Below are positions 26,274 through 36,116 of a DNA stretch of 64,000 bases, in pieces. The translations under genes were made by a program, and so were the position numbers. The first letter of the stretch is position 1. The number at the start of each line of letters is the position of its first letter. Below the pieces are notes generated by a model. It made no database searches. It was given only the letters and a program-made list of their open reading frames with translations, and was not told where the DNA came from. Source of the stretch: Desulfurivibrio sp044068515 (GTDB lineage Bacteria > Desulfobacterota > Desulfobulbia > Desulfobulbales > Desulfurivibrionaceae); contig NZ_JBIPKI010000003.1 of NCBI RefSeq assembly GCF_044068515.1, positions 34,816 through 98,815 on the forward strand, written 5' to 3'.

Positions 26274-26492
26274 TTAAGTTTGCGGCCATTGCTGGTTTCC
26301 GTGGGTCTCGCTCAGGTAACAGAAGCGGTTCCAGGTAAATTGCCGTCCCGAGACGGGGCAACGCAGAGTTATTTTTTTTTCACTTATCGCCATCACCTCC
26401 CAGTCTCCCTGGCGCGGTCCGCTCGTAATGCGGATTTTTTGCCCCACGGCAAAGGGGTAGGGGGTAAAAAAAACAACTTCTTTAACCAGCAT
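26274..26492 (-). CDS. Small basic protein, SH3/KOW-like (hypothetical)
   Basis: 72-residue protein: MLVKEVVFFTPYPFAVGQKI, then RITSGPRQGDWEVMAISEKK and TLRCPVSGRQFTWNRFCYL. The GQKIRITSGPRQGDWEV part resembles a KOW/SH3-like beta barrel, and the rest is basic with two cysteines. I do not know a function. The start has a strong GGAGG site at the right spacing; an earlier in-frame ATG at 26564 has none. Its 3' half is duplicated before the P-type ATPase. The 250-base stretch 26022-26273 otherwise holds only the duplicate of the ATPase start codons near 26240-26262. Confidence 0.7.
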   Translation of the reverse strand: MLVKEVVFFTPYPFAVGQKIRITSGPRQGDWEVMAISEKKITLRCPVSGRQFTWNRFCYLSETHGNQQWPQT

Positions 26493-26635
26493 GAGATTGC
26501 CTCCTCGGCACCTTATAACCATCTCCCCCAGGTTTCCGCCGGGATTAAGATTCCCTGACCACAACAGTTGGCCTCTGGCGGTCGGTTCCCCGCGCCGGGC
26601 TGGAGGAACCGCCCCTATGACTTCAACCTGCCTGG

Positions 26636-27061
26636 TCAGGGCAGGTAGACGATCAAGGCGCCGCTCCGGCCGGAGCGCTTTTTTTCCCAGCGATAGGCCA
26701 GAACCTTTTTTTCCTGCTTCATAGCCTGCAGGACGGCCTCGGTCACCGGCGGCAGGACCGGGGGCCCGGGGGAGTGCAAACCCTTACCGGTAATGATCCG
26801 AAGGGTGGCCAGACGGAGGCTCAGGCAGTGCTCGACAAAGCGGCGCAAGGCCTTTTCCGCCTCCTCGGCCTTCAGGCCATGGAGATCAAGTTCCTCCTGG
26901 ACCGGGGGGTAGCTTTGCAGCCGTTGGGCCAAAGAGGGCCGGGGCCGGCCGTTTCTCGCTGCCGCGGCTTCCAGCCCATCGTCGAGATAATGGTCGATCA
27001 AATCGGCAAATTTCGCTGCCGTTGGCTGTTTTGGGCCGGTTGTGGTCTTGGTGGCGGTCAT
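26636..27061 (-). CDS. Smr-domain protein
   Basis: 141-residue stand-alone Smr (MutS2 C-terminal) domain, a nuclease-like fold acting on nucleic acids. Characteristic LDLHGLKAEEAEKALRRFV at about 58-76, the RIITGKGLHSPGPPVLPP loop (TGxGxHS), and C-terminal GALIVYLP. A Thr/Lys-rich N-terminal tail of about 15 residues precedes it. Monocistronic. Substrate (DNA or RNA) not predictable. Confidence 0.9.
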   Translation of the reverse strand: MTATKTTTGPKQPTAAKFADLIDHYLDDGLEAAAARNGRPRPSLAQRLQSYPPVQEELDLHGLKAEEAEKALRRFVEHCLSLRLATLRIITGKGLHSPGPPVLPPVTEAVLQAMKQEKKVLAYRWEKKRSGRSGALIVYLP

Positions 27062-27272
27062 GGCGCGAGGTGGCCGATTTTTATGGAGGAGCGGTAGCCG
27101 CGTTTTTCAAGAACTTAACCATCCTAATGGAAAATTGACCTCACGGAAAGGTGAAGGATTCCGATTTGGTCATTTTTTTATGGTTTGGAGCGGAGGTTCT
27201 TGCTAGTATGACGCAATTATTATTTATAGAGAGCAGCATGGCTTTGAGGCCGAAGCAGAATCGGGAGATCGC

Positions 27273-28175
27273 ATGGAAACCAAACTGCATTTCATGGTCA
27301 CCAGCGAGAGAGGAATGACTCGTTCCTTTTATATCAAGAAAAAAACTGTGTGGATTTTGAGCCTGGTGCTCGGAGCCCTGGTCCTGGTCAGTGGCGTGGG
27401 CTGGTGGGCGACGGTTGAGAATGTCGCCCTGCGGGCCAAAAAAGCGGTGATCAAGCAGGAATTGGCCAAGGTCCAGGAAAGCCATCGCCAGGTGCTGGCC
27501 GTAGCCGTCGACCAGGAAGAGCAGCAACGAATGTTGCTCGATAACGCCCTGGATGAGTTGCGCCAGCGCAGCGAGATCATCGAATCGATCCTCAGCGCCG
27601 TGGGAATTGATCTTGCGGCCGGAGAGGGACCCAGCAACACCGGCGGCCCCTACATCTCACTCGGTGATGAATCCTATCAAGGTCTTACCTTGAAGGTTGA
27701 CCATTATCTCGACTTCATCAAGTCGGTGCCTTTGGGCACTCCGGTTCCCGGTACCCTGACGTCGCCTTTCGGTCGCCGGTCCGACCCTTTTCATGGCCGG
27801 CCGGCCATGCATGACGGCCTCGATATCCACAACCGGGTCGGCACCCGGATCAAGGCGCCGGCCGCCGGGCTGGTAACGGCCAGCAACTACAACCGGGCCA
27901 ACGGCCATTATCTGGTCATCGACCACGGCAACGATTTTCAGACCCGCTACCTGCACTTGCAAAAACGCCTGGTCCAGGCCGGCGATCGGGTCGAGCGGGG
28001 CCAGGTTATCGCCCAGCTGGGCAATACCGGCCGCAGCACCGGCCCCCATCTCCATTACACCATCCTGCATAACGACAAGCCCATCGATCCTTACCCTTTT
28101 GTCAGGGTGGCGGATGTGCTGGACGGAACCATCCCGGCCCGCGGCGGTTCAGTGCGCGGTCAGGAAGTTCGCTAG
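27273..28175 (+). CDS. M23 family peptidoglycan endopeptidase
   Basis: 300-residue membrane-anchored LytM-type protein. Short cytoplasmic start, one membrane helix (about 25-48), a periplasmic coiled coil (50-105), then the M23 domain (160-280) with zinc ligands in HDGLD and HLH of TGPHLHYTI, plus the DHGNDFQTRYLHL segment. Both zinc motifs are intact, so it should be catalytic. Followed after 12 bases by a bactofilin gene; M23-bactofilin pairs control cell shape in several proteobacteria, so a morphogenetic role is likely. Confidence 0.93.
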   Translation: METKLHFMVTSERGMTRSFYIKKKTVWILSLVLGALVLVSGVGWWATVENVALRAKKAVIKQELAKVQESHRQVLAVAVDQEEQQRMLLDNALDELRQRSEIIESILSAVGIDLAAGEGPSNTGGPYISLGDESYQGLTLKVDHYLDFIKSVPLGTPVPGTLTSPFGRRSDPFHGRPAMHDGLDIHNRVGTRIKAPAAGLVTASNYNRANGHYLVIDHGNDFQTRYLHLQKRLVQAGDRVERGQVIAQLGNTGRSTGPHLHYTILHNDKPIDPYPFVRVADVLDGTIPARGGSVRGQEVR

Positions 28176-28187
28176 GGAACAGCGATT

Positions 28188-28628
28188 ATGGCTTTCTGGA
28201 AGAAAGGCGGCGCTCACAAGGACGAGCCGGGAATGGTTACCGGCATTATCGGCCAGGAAATGCAGCTGGACGGGAATATTTCCTTCAAAGGCAAATTGCG
28301 GCTCGATGGCCGGGTTCAGGGCAACATCCGCGGCGATTACCTGATCATGGGCGAGAAAGGCCTGGTGGTCGGAGACGTGCTGGTCAACACCTTTATCTGC
28401 GCGGGTCGGGTTGAGGGCAACGTCAGCGTCAAAAAGTTCCAGATCTCGGCCAGCGGGGTGATCAACGGCAAAGTCGAAGCCAGCGACCTGGAGGTTGAAT
28501 CAGGGGCCTGTCTGAGCGGGGAAATCAAGTCCCGCAACAAGGAGTTGCCCTCGGGGCAGGGTTCCTCGGCGACCGTTGAGGATGAGCAGGAACCGGCCGA
28601 CAAGGCTGAACCGGCCGCCGCTGCCTGA
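28188..28628 (+). CDS. Bactofilin
   Basis: 146-residue bactofilin (DUF583), a cytoskeletal protein that polymerises without nucleotide. A short positively charged start (MAFWKKGGAHK) precedes a beta-helix core at about 18-115 built of repeats such as GNISFKGKLRLDGRVQGNIRG, GLVVGDVLVNTF, GRVEGNVSV and GKVEASDLEVESGACLSG. The tail is acidic and Ala/Pro-rich. Second gene of the unit with the M23 peptidase; it probably positions that enzyme. Confidence 0.95.
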   Translation: MAFWKKGGAHKDEPGMVTGIIGQEMQLDGNISFKGKLRLDGRVQGNIRGDYLIMGEKGLVVGDVLVNTFICAGRVEGNVSVKKFQISASGVINGKVEASDLEVESGACLSGEIKSRNKELPSGQGSSATVEDEQEPADKAEPAAAA

Positions 28629-28720
28629 AGCGGCGCCGATTTTCGGCGGCCCCTGGTCAAGCAGCGCCGGCCGTCCGAAGCCACTGCCCCTGACTCGCTT
28701 TGTTCAATAAAAGTATCCCT

Positions 28721-28757
28721 AAGCCCGATCCCCTTTCCCAGGGGGTCGGGCTTTTTT
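28721..28757 (+). terminator. Rho-independent terminator of the M23-bactofilin unit
   Basis: AAGCCCGATCCCC pairs with GGGGGTCGGGCTT around a 7-nt loop, followed by a T run. Strong and correctly placed about 90 bases after the bactofilin stop. Confidence 0.88.
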
Positions 28758-28824
28758 GCTAACCGAAAAATCTGCCGCAACCATTATTTGGGCTGGTAAG
28801 CCCGGCGGGCGGCTGAGCCGGGGC

Positions 28825-30234
28825 CTATTGCATGGTCAGGGCCCGGGATTGGGCCGAGTACTGCAAGACCCCTACCGGGTCCACGTAATCGTAGACCTTG
28901 GGTTCTTTGCCGGCCGCCGGGCGCAGAATCCGCCCCACCACCTGGAGCAGGCGGCCGGTGAACTTGATTGGGGTGGTGAGAAAGAGGCTGCGCAGACCGG
29001 GACAGTCGAAGCCTTCCCCGATGAGCTGAACGGTGGAGATCAGCACCCGCACCCGGCCCTCCTGGAGGGCGGCGACCAGTTGATTGCGCTCCTCGGCCGG
29101 AGTGGTCCCGGTCAGCACCCGGTTTTCGATCCCCTGCTGGTCGAGTAAAGCCGCCAGTTCCTCGCAGTGCCGGACCCGGTCGCTGACCACCAGGATCGTG
29201 CCTTGCCCGGCCCCGTTCTGCTCTGCCGCTTCCCGCAGCTCCCGGGTGATGTCGGCGACGATCAACTGGTTGCGGGCCTGGTCGGCGGTCAGGGCCTTCA
29301 TCAGGGCCTGGTAGTTGCCGCGGTAGGGATAGCGGAAGCCGGTGGGGCGCTGAATCAGGCGGGCCTTGAGAATGGCCCCGCTCCGCTGGAGATCGCCGGT
29401 AGCGATGCGATGAACCGAGTCGCCGAGGTAAAAATTGATCAGCTTGGTCAAGCCGTCGCGGCGGAAGGCAGTGGCGGAAAGGCCCAGCATGAAGCGGCAG
29501 TCGAAGGCGGTCACCACCTCGGTGAAGAGGGAAGAGGGCACCCGATGGCACTCATCGACACAGATCTGGCCGAAATAGGGCGGCAGATCCTCAGTCCGGC
29601 GGCGGGCCGAATTGACGATGGCCACGGTCAGCGGCTTGATCTGCTGGTGGCCGTCGCCCAGCAGGCCGACCTCGACCCCGAGAAACTCGGCCAGGCGCTC
29701 GGCCCATTGATAGAGCAGTTCCTTGGTGTGGACCAGAATGATGGTGGGCTGGCGGCGGGCGGCGAACACCGCCGCCGCGACCACGGTTTTGCCGGAGCCG
29801 GTCCCGGCCTCCAATACCCCGAAGTCACGACTCAATATCGCCTCTAAGGCCTGCTGCTGGTAGGGGCGCAGCCGGCCTTGAAAAGTGAGGGGGAGGGGCT
29901 CGCACTGCCGTCGCCGGTCGATGATTTGTGGGTCGCGGCCCGCCAAGCGTCGGCAAAGCAGCACCGCCTGGTTGGCAAAGCCGCGGGGAAAGGCGATGCC
30001 GTCCGGGATGGCGCTGAAAAAACGGAGTTGGGGCTGGAGGTGCTTGCCGATCCAGCGCCCGTACTTGCGGGCGTCCCGGTACTGGGGATTTTCCAGGGTC
30101 AACTGCTGCTTGAGAGCGTTCAGCAGGATCCGGTCGGCTCCGCTGAGCTGGGCCTCGCGGTCCACCGTCAGAACCAGCGGCGGCGGGGGGGCCAGACCGG
30201 CATCATCCTGATCGTCGGCGGATTTTCGGATCAT
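28825..30234 (-). CDS. SF2 DEAD/DEAH-type helicase (XPB/SSL2-like)
   Basis: 469-residue superfamily 2 helicase. About 120 N-terminal residues of unknown fold, then the helicase core: LRPYQQQALEAI (Q-like motif), Walker A GTGSGKT, motif II DECH, motif III LSATAFRRD, motif V ISTVQLIGEGFDCP, motif VI LLQVVGRILRP. This order fits the COG1061 group. There is no extra nuclease domain. Ribosome site AAGGAG. Role in DNA repair or restriction-like systems is not resolved; no partner gene is adjacent. Confidence 0.88.
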   Translation of the reverse strand: MIRKSADDQDDAGLAPPPPLVLTVDREAQLSGADRILLNALKQQLTLENPQYRDARKYGRWIGKHLQPQLRFFSAIPDGIAFPRGFANQAVLLCRRLAGRDPQIIDRRRQCEPLPLTFQGRLRPYQQQALEAILSRDFGVLEAGTGSGKTVVAAAVFAARRQPTIILVHTKELLYQWAERLAEFLGVEVGLLGDGHQQIKPLTVAIVNSARRRTEDLPPYFGQICVDECHRVPSSLFTEVVTAFDCRFMLGLSATAFRRDGLTKLINFYLGDSVHRIATGDLQRSGAILKARLIQRPTGFRYPYRGNYQALMKALTADQARNQLIVADITRELREAAEQNGAGQGTILVVSDRVRHCEELAALLDQQGIENRVLTGTTPAEERNQLVAALQEGRVRVLISTVQLIGEGFDCPGLRSLFLTTPIKFTGRLLQVVGRILRPAAGKEPKVYDYVDPVGVLQYSAQSRALTMQ

Positions 30235-30398
30235 GTCCTGCTCCTTGGTTGCTGCCGTTCGGTCGCCATGGCCCGGGGGTCGTTAAGGTCCGGGCTGGAT
30301 AACGCCGAGGTCGCCCTTTGCAGGTCAGGATGCAGCACAATGCTTTTTTTTTCAACCAATTAGTCGCTTTTTGGCCGGTTGCCCCGGAGCAGGTCCAC

Positions 30399-30436
30399 GG
30401 CTGATAGCAGGGCCTCGGCCTTCCCTGCTATCAGCC
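30399..30436. repeat. Perfect 14-bp inverted repeat
   Basis: GGCTGATAGCAGGG and CCCTGCTATCAGCC with a 10-nt loop and no T run. A second dyad AAATCG-GT-CGATTT follows at 30445-30458. Both lie in the 362-base gap between the divergent helicase and ettA genes, so they may be regulatory. No gene in the gap. Confidence 0.6.
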
Positions 30437-30596
30437 TGGTTGCCAAATCGGTCGATTTAAGGTTAAACTGAGCGGCTTATGAACCGCCGTCCGGAATTGA
30501 GCGGCGGCCCGAGCGGAAAAGGGCCGGGCGGAGACCAGCCGGGGCGTCTGCCCCAGGCCGGGCGTGCGAGCGCATAATAATCAAGAGGGTAAAATT

Positions 30597-32282
<1,686 letters not shown>

Positions 32283-32381
32283 ACGGTCCGCCCCGACAAT
32301 TAACCCCGGCCGCCCACCGGCCCTTTAAGCCGCCGGGCCAAACAGGCTCAACAAACCGCCCAACCCGCTATATGGGGAAAT

Positions 32382-32825
32382 ATGATCACCAGCGCCCAAA
32401 CCCATGTTACCGCCGTGTATGCCTTTTCCCCGGGGGGAGAATTGCGCTGCCCGCTTTTTGTCTGCCGGGTCGCCGCCGGTTTTCCCTCCCCGGCTGATGA
32501 TTATATCGAGGGGCGGCTTGACCTGAACCAACTGATGGTGGCCAACCCGGCGGCCACCTTCTTTGTCCGGGTGGCCGGCGACTCCATGATCGGGGCCGGT
32601 ATTCACCACAACGACATCCTGGTGGTGGACCGCTCCCTGGAGCCGGTGAGCGGTAAAGTGGTGATTGCCGTGGTTGATGGTGAACTGACCGTGAAGCGGT
32701 TGCTTAAAAAAGAGGGCCGCTGTCGGCTGGTGGCGGAAAACCCGGATTACCCCGACCTGGTGCTGGCCGAGGAGAGTTCCTGTGAGATCTGGGGGGTGGT
32801 GGTGCATGTCGTCCATTCCCTGTAA
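32382..32825 (+). CDS. umuD: UmuD-like S24 peptidase
   Basis: 147-residue UmuD-like protein. Self-cleavage site between A32 and G33 in VAAGFPSPADDY, catalytic S68 (GDSMIGAGI) and K105 (ELTVKRLL). All three lie eight residues from the E. coli UmuD positions. UmuD forms a polymerase V subunit after RecA-stimulated cleavage, but no umuC follows: the next gene is an amidohydrolase. No LexA box of the enterobacterial type is visible, so SOS control is unproven. Confidence 0.9.
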   Translation: MITSAQTHVTAVYAFSPGGELRCPLFVCRVAAGFPSPADDYIEGRLDLNQLMVANPAATFFVRVAGDSMIGAGIHHNDILVVDRSLEPVSGKVVIAVVDGELTVKRLLKKEGRCRLVAENPDYPDLVLAEESSCEIWGVVVHVVHSL

Positions 32826-32889
32826 AACCCGGACCGGCTGGCGCTTGGTTGGCCGCGGGCAAAGAGCAACCTGACGAAACCTGGTACTG

Positions 32890-33687
32890 ATGCGGATTAT
32901 TGATTTTCATACCCATGCCTTTCCCGACCAGGTGGCCTTGCGGGCGATTCCGGCCCTGGAAGAGGCGGGCAAGGTCAAGGCGTTCAGCGACGGCCGGCTG
33001 GCTTCGCTGCTGGCCAAGATGGATGAGGCCGGGGTCAGCGAGAGCGTGATCTGCTCCATCGCCACCCGCCCGGGCCAGTTCGATTCGATCCTGGCCTGGT
33101 CGCAGGCCATCCGGTCGCCCCGGATCATCCCCTTCCCTTCGGTCCATCCCGCCGACCGGCAAGCCCCGGCCCGGATCGGCCAAATCAGGGCGGCGGGCTT
33201 TTGCGGGATCAAGATGCATCCCTACTACCAGGAATTCACCCTCGATGATGAGCGGATGTGGCCCATCTACCAGCGGATCGCGGCGGAAAACCTGATCCTG
33301 GTGATGCATACCGGCTTTGATATCGGCTTTCCCCGCGACCCCATCGCCGCCCCGCACCGGATCGTCCGGGTGATCGAGCGTTTTCCCGACCTGAAGCTGA
33401 TCGCCACCCACCTCGGGGCCTGGGACCAGTGGGAGGAGGTGGAGCAGGAACTGGCCGGCCGCCCCCTCTACATGGATATTTCCTACGTGCTGCACATGCT
33501 GGAGCCGGAGCGGGCCCGCCGGATTATTCTCAGCCACCCCGGCGACTACCTCCTCTTCGGCACCGATTCCCCCTGGGCCGATCAGCAGACGGTGCTAAAA
33601 GAACTGCGGGACCTGCATCTTCCTGCCCGGCTGCTGGAAAAAATCCTCTGGCGCAACGGCGCCAAGCTGCTGGCGGCCGCGGCCTGA
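32890..33687 (+). CDS. Amidohydrolase family protein (TIM-barrel)
   Basis: 265-residue amidohydrolase-2-like protein. It starts with the metal-site motif DFHTHAF (5-11). Further elements are GIKMHPYYQEF, VMHTGFDIGF, LIATHLGAWDQW, and the late aspartate in LLFGTDSPWAD, the usual order of ligands in this fold (HxH, H, H, D). Decarboxylase or hydrolase activity cannot be told apart. The ribosome site is weak; it lies 64 bases after umuD and may be co-transcribed. Confidence 0.85.
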   Translation: MRIIDFHTHAFPDQVALRAIPALEEAGKVKAFSDGRLASLLAKMDEAGVSESVICSIATRPGQFDSILAWSQAIRSPRIIPFPSVHPADRQAPARIGQIRAAGFCGIKMHPYYQEFTLDDERMWPIYQRIAAENLILVMHTGFDIGFPRDPIAAPHRIVRVIERFPDLKLIATHLGAWDQWEEVEQELAGRPLYMDISYVLHMLEPERARRIILSHPGDYLLFGTDSPWADQQTVLKELRDLHLPARLLEKILWRNGAKLLAAAA

Positions 33688-33718
33688 CCGGCCCCCGCCT
33701 GCCGTCGTGGCTTGCCCC

Positions 33719-34237
33719 TTATTCCGCGGCCACCATGAGCAGAAAGGGGGCGATGGCCATCCCCTGCACAACCCAGCCCAGCAGACATACCCCGCCCGTG
33801 CGCCAGGCGCTTTGATAATCCAGGGCCTGGCGGGTGGCCGCGATCATCGCCATCAGGGTCCAGAGGGAGGAGACGAAGATCACGATCCCGCCCACGTAGG
33901 GGAGCCCCCCCAGCACCCGGATGATGCCGGGGGCACTGGCAAAACCGGTCACCCGGAGCAACTGGCCGATGCTGGTTTTGGTGCGGGGTTCGGGCAGGAT
34001 CCGGGCCCCGACGAGATAAATAACCAGGGCCCAGATTAACCAGCCGGCAAAGGCGGCAGCGGTGCCCACCAGAAACCCGGTCAAGCCCAGGCGAAGAGAA
34101 CCGATACCGGCGGCCAGACTGGAGAGAATCACCACGTTCAAGGCCGGCCCCAGGGCGTTGTCGTCTTCCTTTACTTCCCGGTACAGATCCGGGTCAAGCT
34201 TGGCAGCCCGGATAATGCGATCTACGAGTGAGGCCAT
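33719..34237 (-). CDS. YIP1 family membrane protein
   Basis: 172-residue integral membrane protein with a short cytoplasmic start (LVDRIIRAAKLDPDLYREVKEDD) and about five hydrophobic segments (28-50, 52-77, 97-115, 117-135, 148-170). The FASAPGIIRVLGGLPYVGGI segment matches the YIP1 fold. Function in bacteria is unknown. Ribosome site GGAG. Convergent with the amidohydrolase gene. Confidence 0.75.
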   Translation of the reverse strand: MASLVDRIIRAAKLDPDLYREVKEDDNALGPALNVVILSSLAAGIGSLRLGLTGFLVGTAAAFAGWLIWALVIYLVGARILPEPRTKTSIGQLLRVTGFASAPGIIRVLGGLPYVGGIVIFVSSLWTLMAMIAATRQALDYQSAWRTGGVCLLGWVVQGMAIAPFLLMVAAE

Positions 34238-34424
34238 TTATTCATCTCCCTGGATGGTTGGTTGGCCGCGAGGGCAGGGCCAATGGCGGTAATGGCGGCA
34301 AGGTTTGCGGTCAAGGCAGGCTTTGCCCCTTTTTTGCCCCGGCGCACGGTTTTGCTGGGCCTTGTATAATGCAAACCGGGCCAATCGGCAATCAACTCGT
34401 CGCACTGCCGGGCCGGTTGCGAGG

Positions 34425-35837
34425 TTATTGCTGGTCCTGGGGTTCTTCCTGCGGGGCTTTAATTTTTGTCATGCTGATATTGGCATAACCGAACACCATG
34501 GCAATAATGGCGGTGAGCCAGCACAATATCGCGTAAGGGGCATAGGCCAGAACCGGAACTCCCAGAGTGATAAAGACGAAAACCCCGCTGCTGTTCCAGG
34601 GAACCAGCGGCGCGGTCAGGGTGCCGCCGGCTTCCAGGGTTCGGGTCAGGTTCTTGAGCTTGAGCTTCAGCTTCCGGTAGCACTCTTCAAACATTTGCCC
34701 GGGCAGGATGACGGCCAGGTACTGGTTAGCGCTGAAAAGGTTGACCAGGACCGAAGTTCCGATCACCGTGGCGGTCAGGTTTCCGGCGGAATTCAGCAAG
34801 CTGGCCAGCCGCAGCACCATACTGTGGAGCATCCCGGTGTGGCTCATAATTCCCCCCAGCGCCAGCGAGACCAGGGCCAGGATCACCACGCTGTACATGC
34901 TTTCCATGCCGCCCCGGGAAAAGAGGGCATCCATTTCGGCATTGTCGGTCTCCATTACCACCCCATAGTGGATGAGATCGGATAAGCCGCCCGGGCTTCC
35001 TCCCTGGAGGATCAGGTAGGCGCTTCCTCCCAGAACCACCCCGGCGATCAGGCTGGGAATGGCCGGAATCTTCCTGTAGATCATAAAAATTACGATAAGC
35101 GGCGGGATAAACAGCCAGGGCGAAAGGTTGAATTGGTGCCGGATATGTTCGGTATAGGCCGAGATATCGGTGCCGTTGCCGTCGCCGGCGACGATGAATC
35201 CCAGGAGAGTAAAAAAACCCAGCGAGATCAGCAGGATGGGCACGGTGGTATAGAGCATATGCTTGATGTGATCAAACAGGTTGACTCCCAGCACCGAGGG
35301 AGTCAGGTTGGTTGAATCCGACATGGGTGAAATCTTGTCGCCGAAAAAGGCCCCAGACACCACGGCCCCGGCGGTCATGGCCGGCGGAATCCCCAGGCCT
35401 TCACTCACCCCGATTGCCGCTACCCCGATGGTTCCGACCGTTGACCAGGAACTGCCGGTGATCAGGGCCATCGCGCTGCAGAAGAGCAGGATCTGGGGCA
35501 AGAACCAGTGCGCTGACATGAACTCCAGACCGAAATACATCATGGCCGGGACAATTCCGCTGGCGATCCACACCGCGATCAGCATCCCGATAATCAGCAG
35601 GATAATCAGCGAGGGAATCGTGCGGGCGATGGCCTGCTTGAAGCCTTCTTTGATTTTCAGCCAGGAAAAGCCGTGAAAATAGGCGCAAAGTCCGGCGGTA
35701 ACTCCGCCCAGGAACAACGAGAAGTGGGGTTGGGCGTCCAGGATAAAAACTGAATAAGCCAGCGCCGCCCCCGTCACCATCACGGGAATAAGCGCCAGCC
35801 ATAATGGCGGAGTGACTATTTCTTCTTTTTTACTCAC
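34425..35837 (-). CDS. nhaC: Na+/H+ antiporter, NhaC family
   Basis: 470-residue polytopic antiporter, about 11-12 membrane segments. NhaC hallmarks: ALITGSSWSTVGTIGVAAIGV, GAVVSGAFFGDKISPMSDSTNL, and VLVNLFSANQYLAVILPGQMF. It expels Na+ in exchange for H+, consistent with a saline or alkaline habitat and with the Na+ channel in this window. The start codon is GTG (35837-35835) with a weak ribosome site. The 280-base upstream region (35838-36116) is A+T-rich and may hold its promoter. Confidence 0.92.
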   Translation of the reverse strand: MSKKEEIVTPPLWLALIPVMVTGAALAYSVFILDAQPHFSLFLGGVTAGLCAYFHGFSWLKIKEGFKQAIARTIPSLIILLIIGMLIAVWIASGIVPAMMYFGLEFMSAHWFLPQILLFCSAMALITGSSWSTVGTIGVAAIGVSEGLGIPPAMTAGAVVSGAFFGDKISPMSDSTNLTPSVLGVNLFDHIKHMLYTTVPILLISLGFFTLLGFIVAGDGNGTDISAYTEHIRHQFNLSPWLFIPPLIVIFMIYRKIPAIPSLIAGVVLGGSAYLILQGGSPGGLSDLIHYGVVMETDNAEMDALFSRGGMESMYSVVILALVSLALGGIMSHTGMLHSMVLRLASLLNSAGNLTATVIGTSVLVNLFSANQYLAVILPGQMFEECYRKLKLKLKNLTRTLEAGGTLTAPLVPWNSSGVFVFITLGVPVLAYAPYAILCWLTAIIAMVFGYANISMTKIKAPQEEPQDQQ

Positions 35838-36017
35838 AATTGATCCGGATTGATTTTTTTTACTTTAACTGATTCGAATAATTTTTTTATTTAAACAAAT
35901 ATTATACTCAGAATGCCTTGTGTTTTTCAAGGATGCTTGGGCATAAAGACTTTAACCATTATGTAAAGGTTAATGGTCATTGAAGGGTTGAGGCCGATCA
36001 TTTGATTAATGATCTGA

Positions 36018-36059
36018 TAATCAAGCAGGGGTGACGGTTTGTCCTGCTTGGTTATTTTT
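36018..36059 (+). terminator. Terminator-like hairpin, orientation unclear
   Basis: AATCAAGCAGG pairs with CCTGCTTGGTT around 13 nt, and ATTTTTG follows on the plus strand. No plus-strand gene precedes it; it lies between the minus-strand MFS and nhaC genes. Confidence 0.4.
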
Positions 36060-36116
36060 GCATCATCGAGGAGAAGTTTTGGTTGCGGGCAATCATCGCC
36101 AGCGCCGGGGGCAGGG

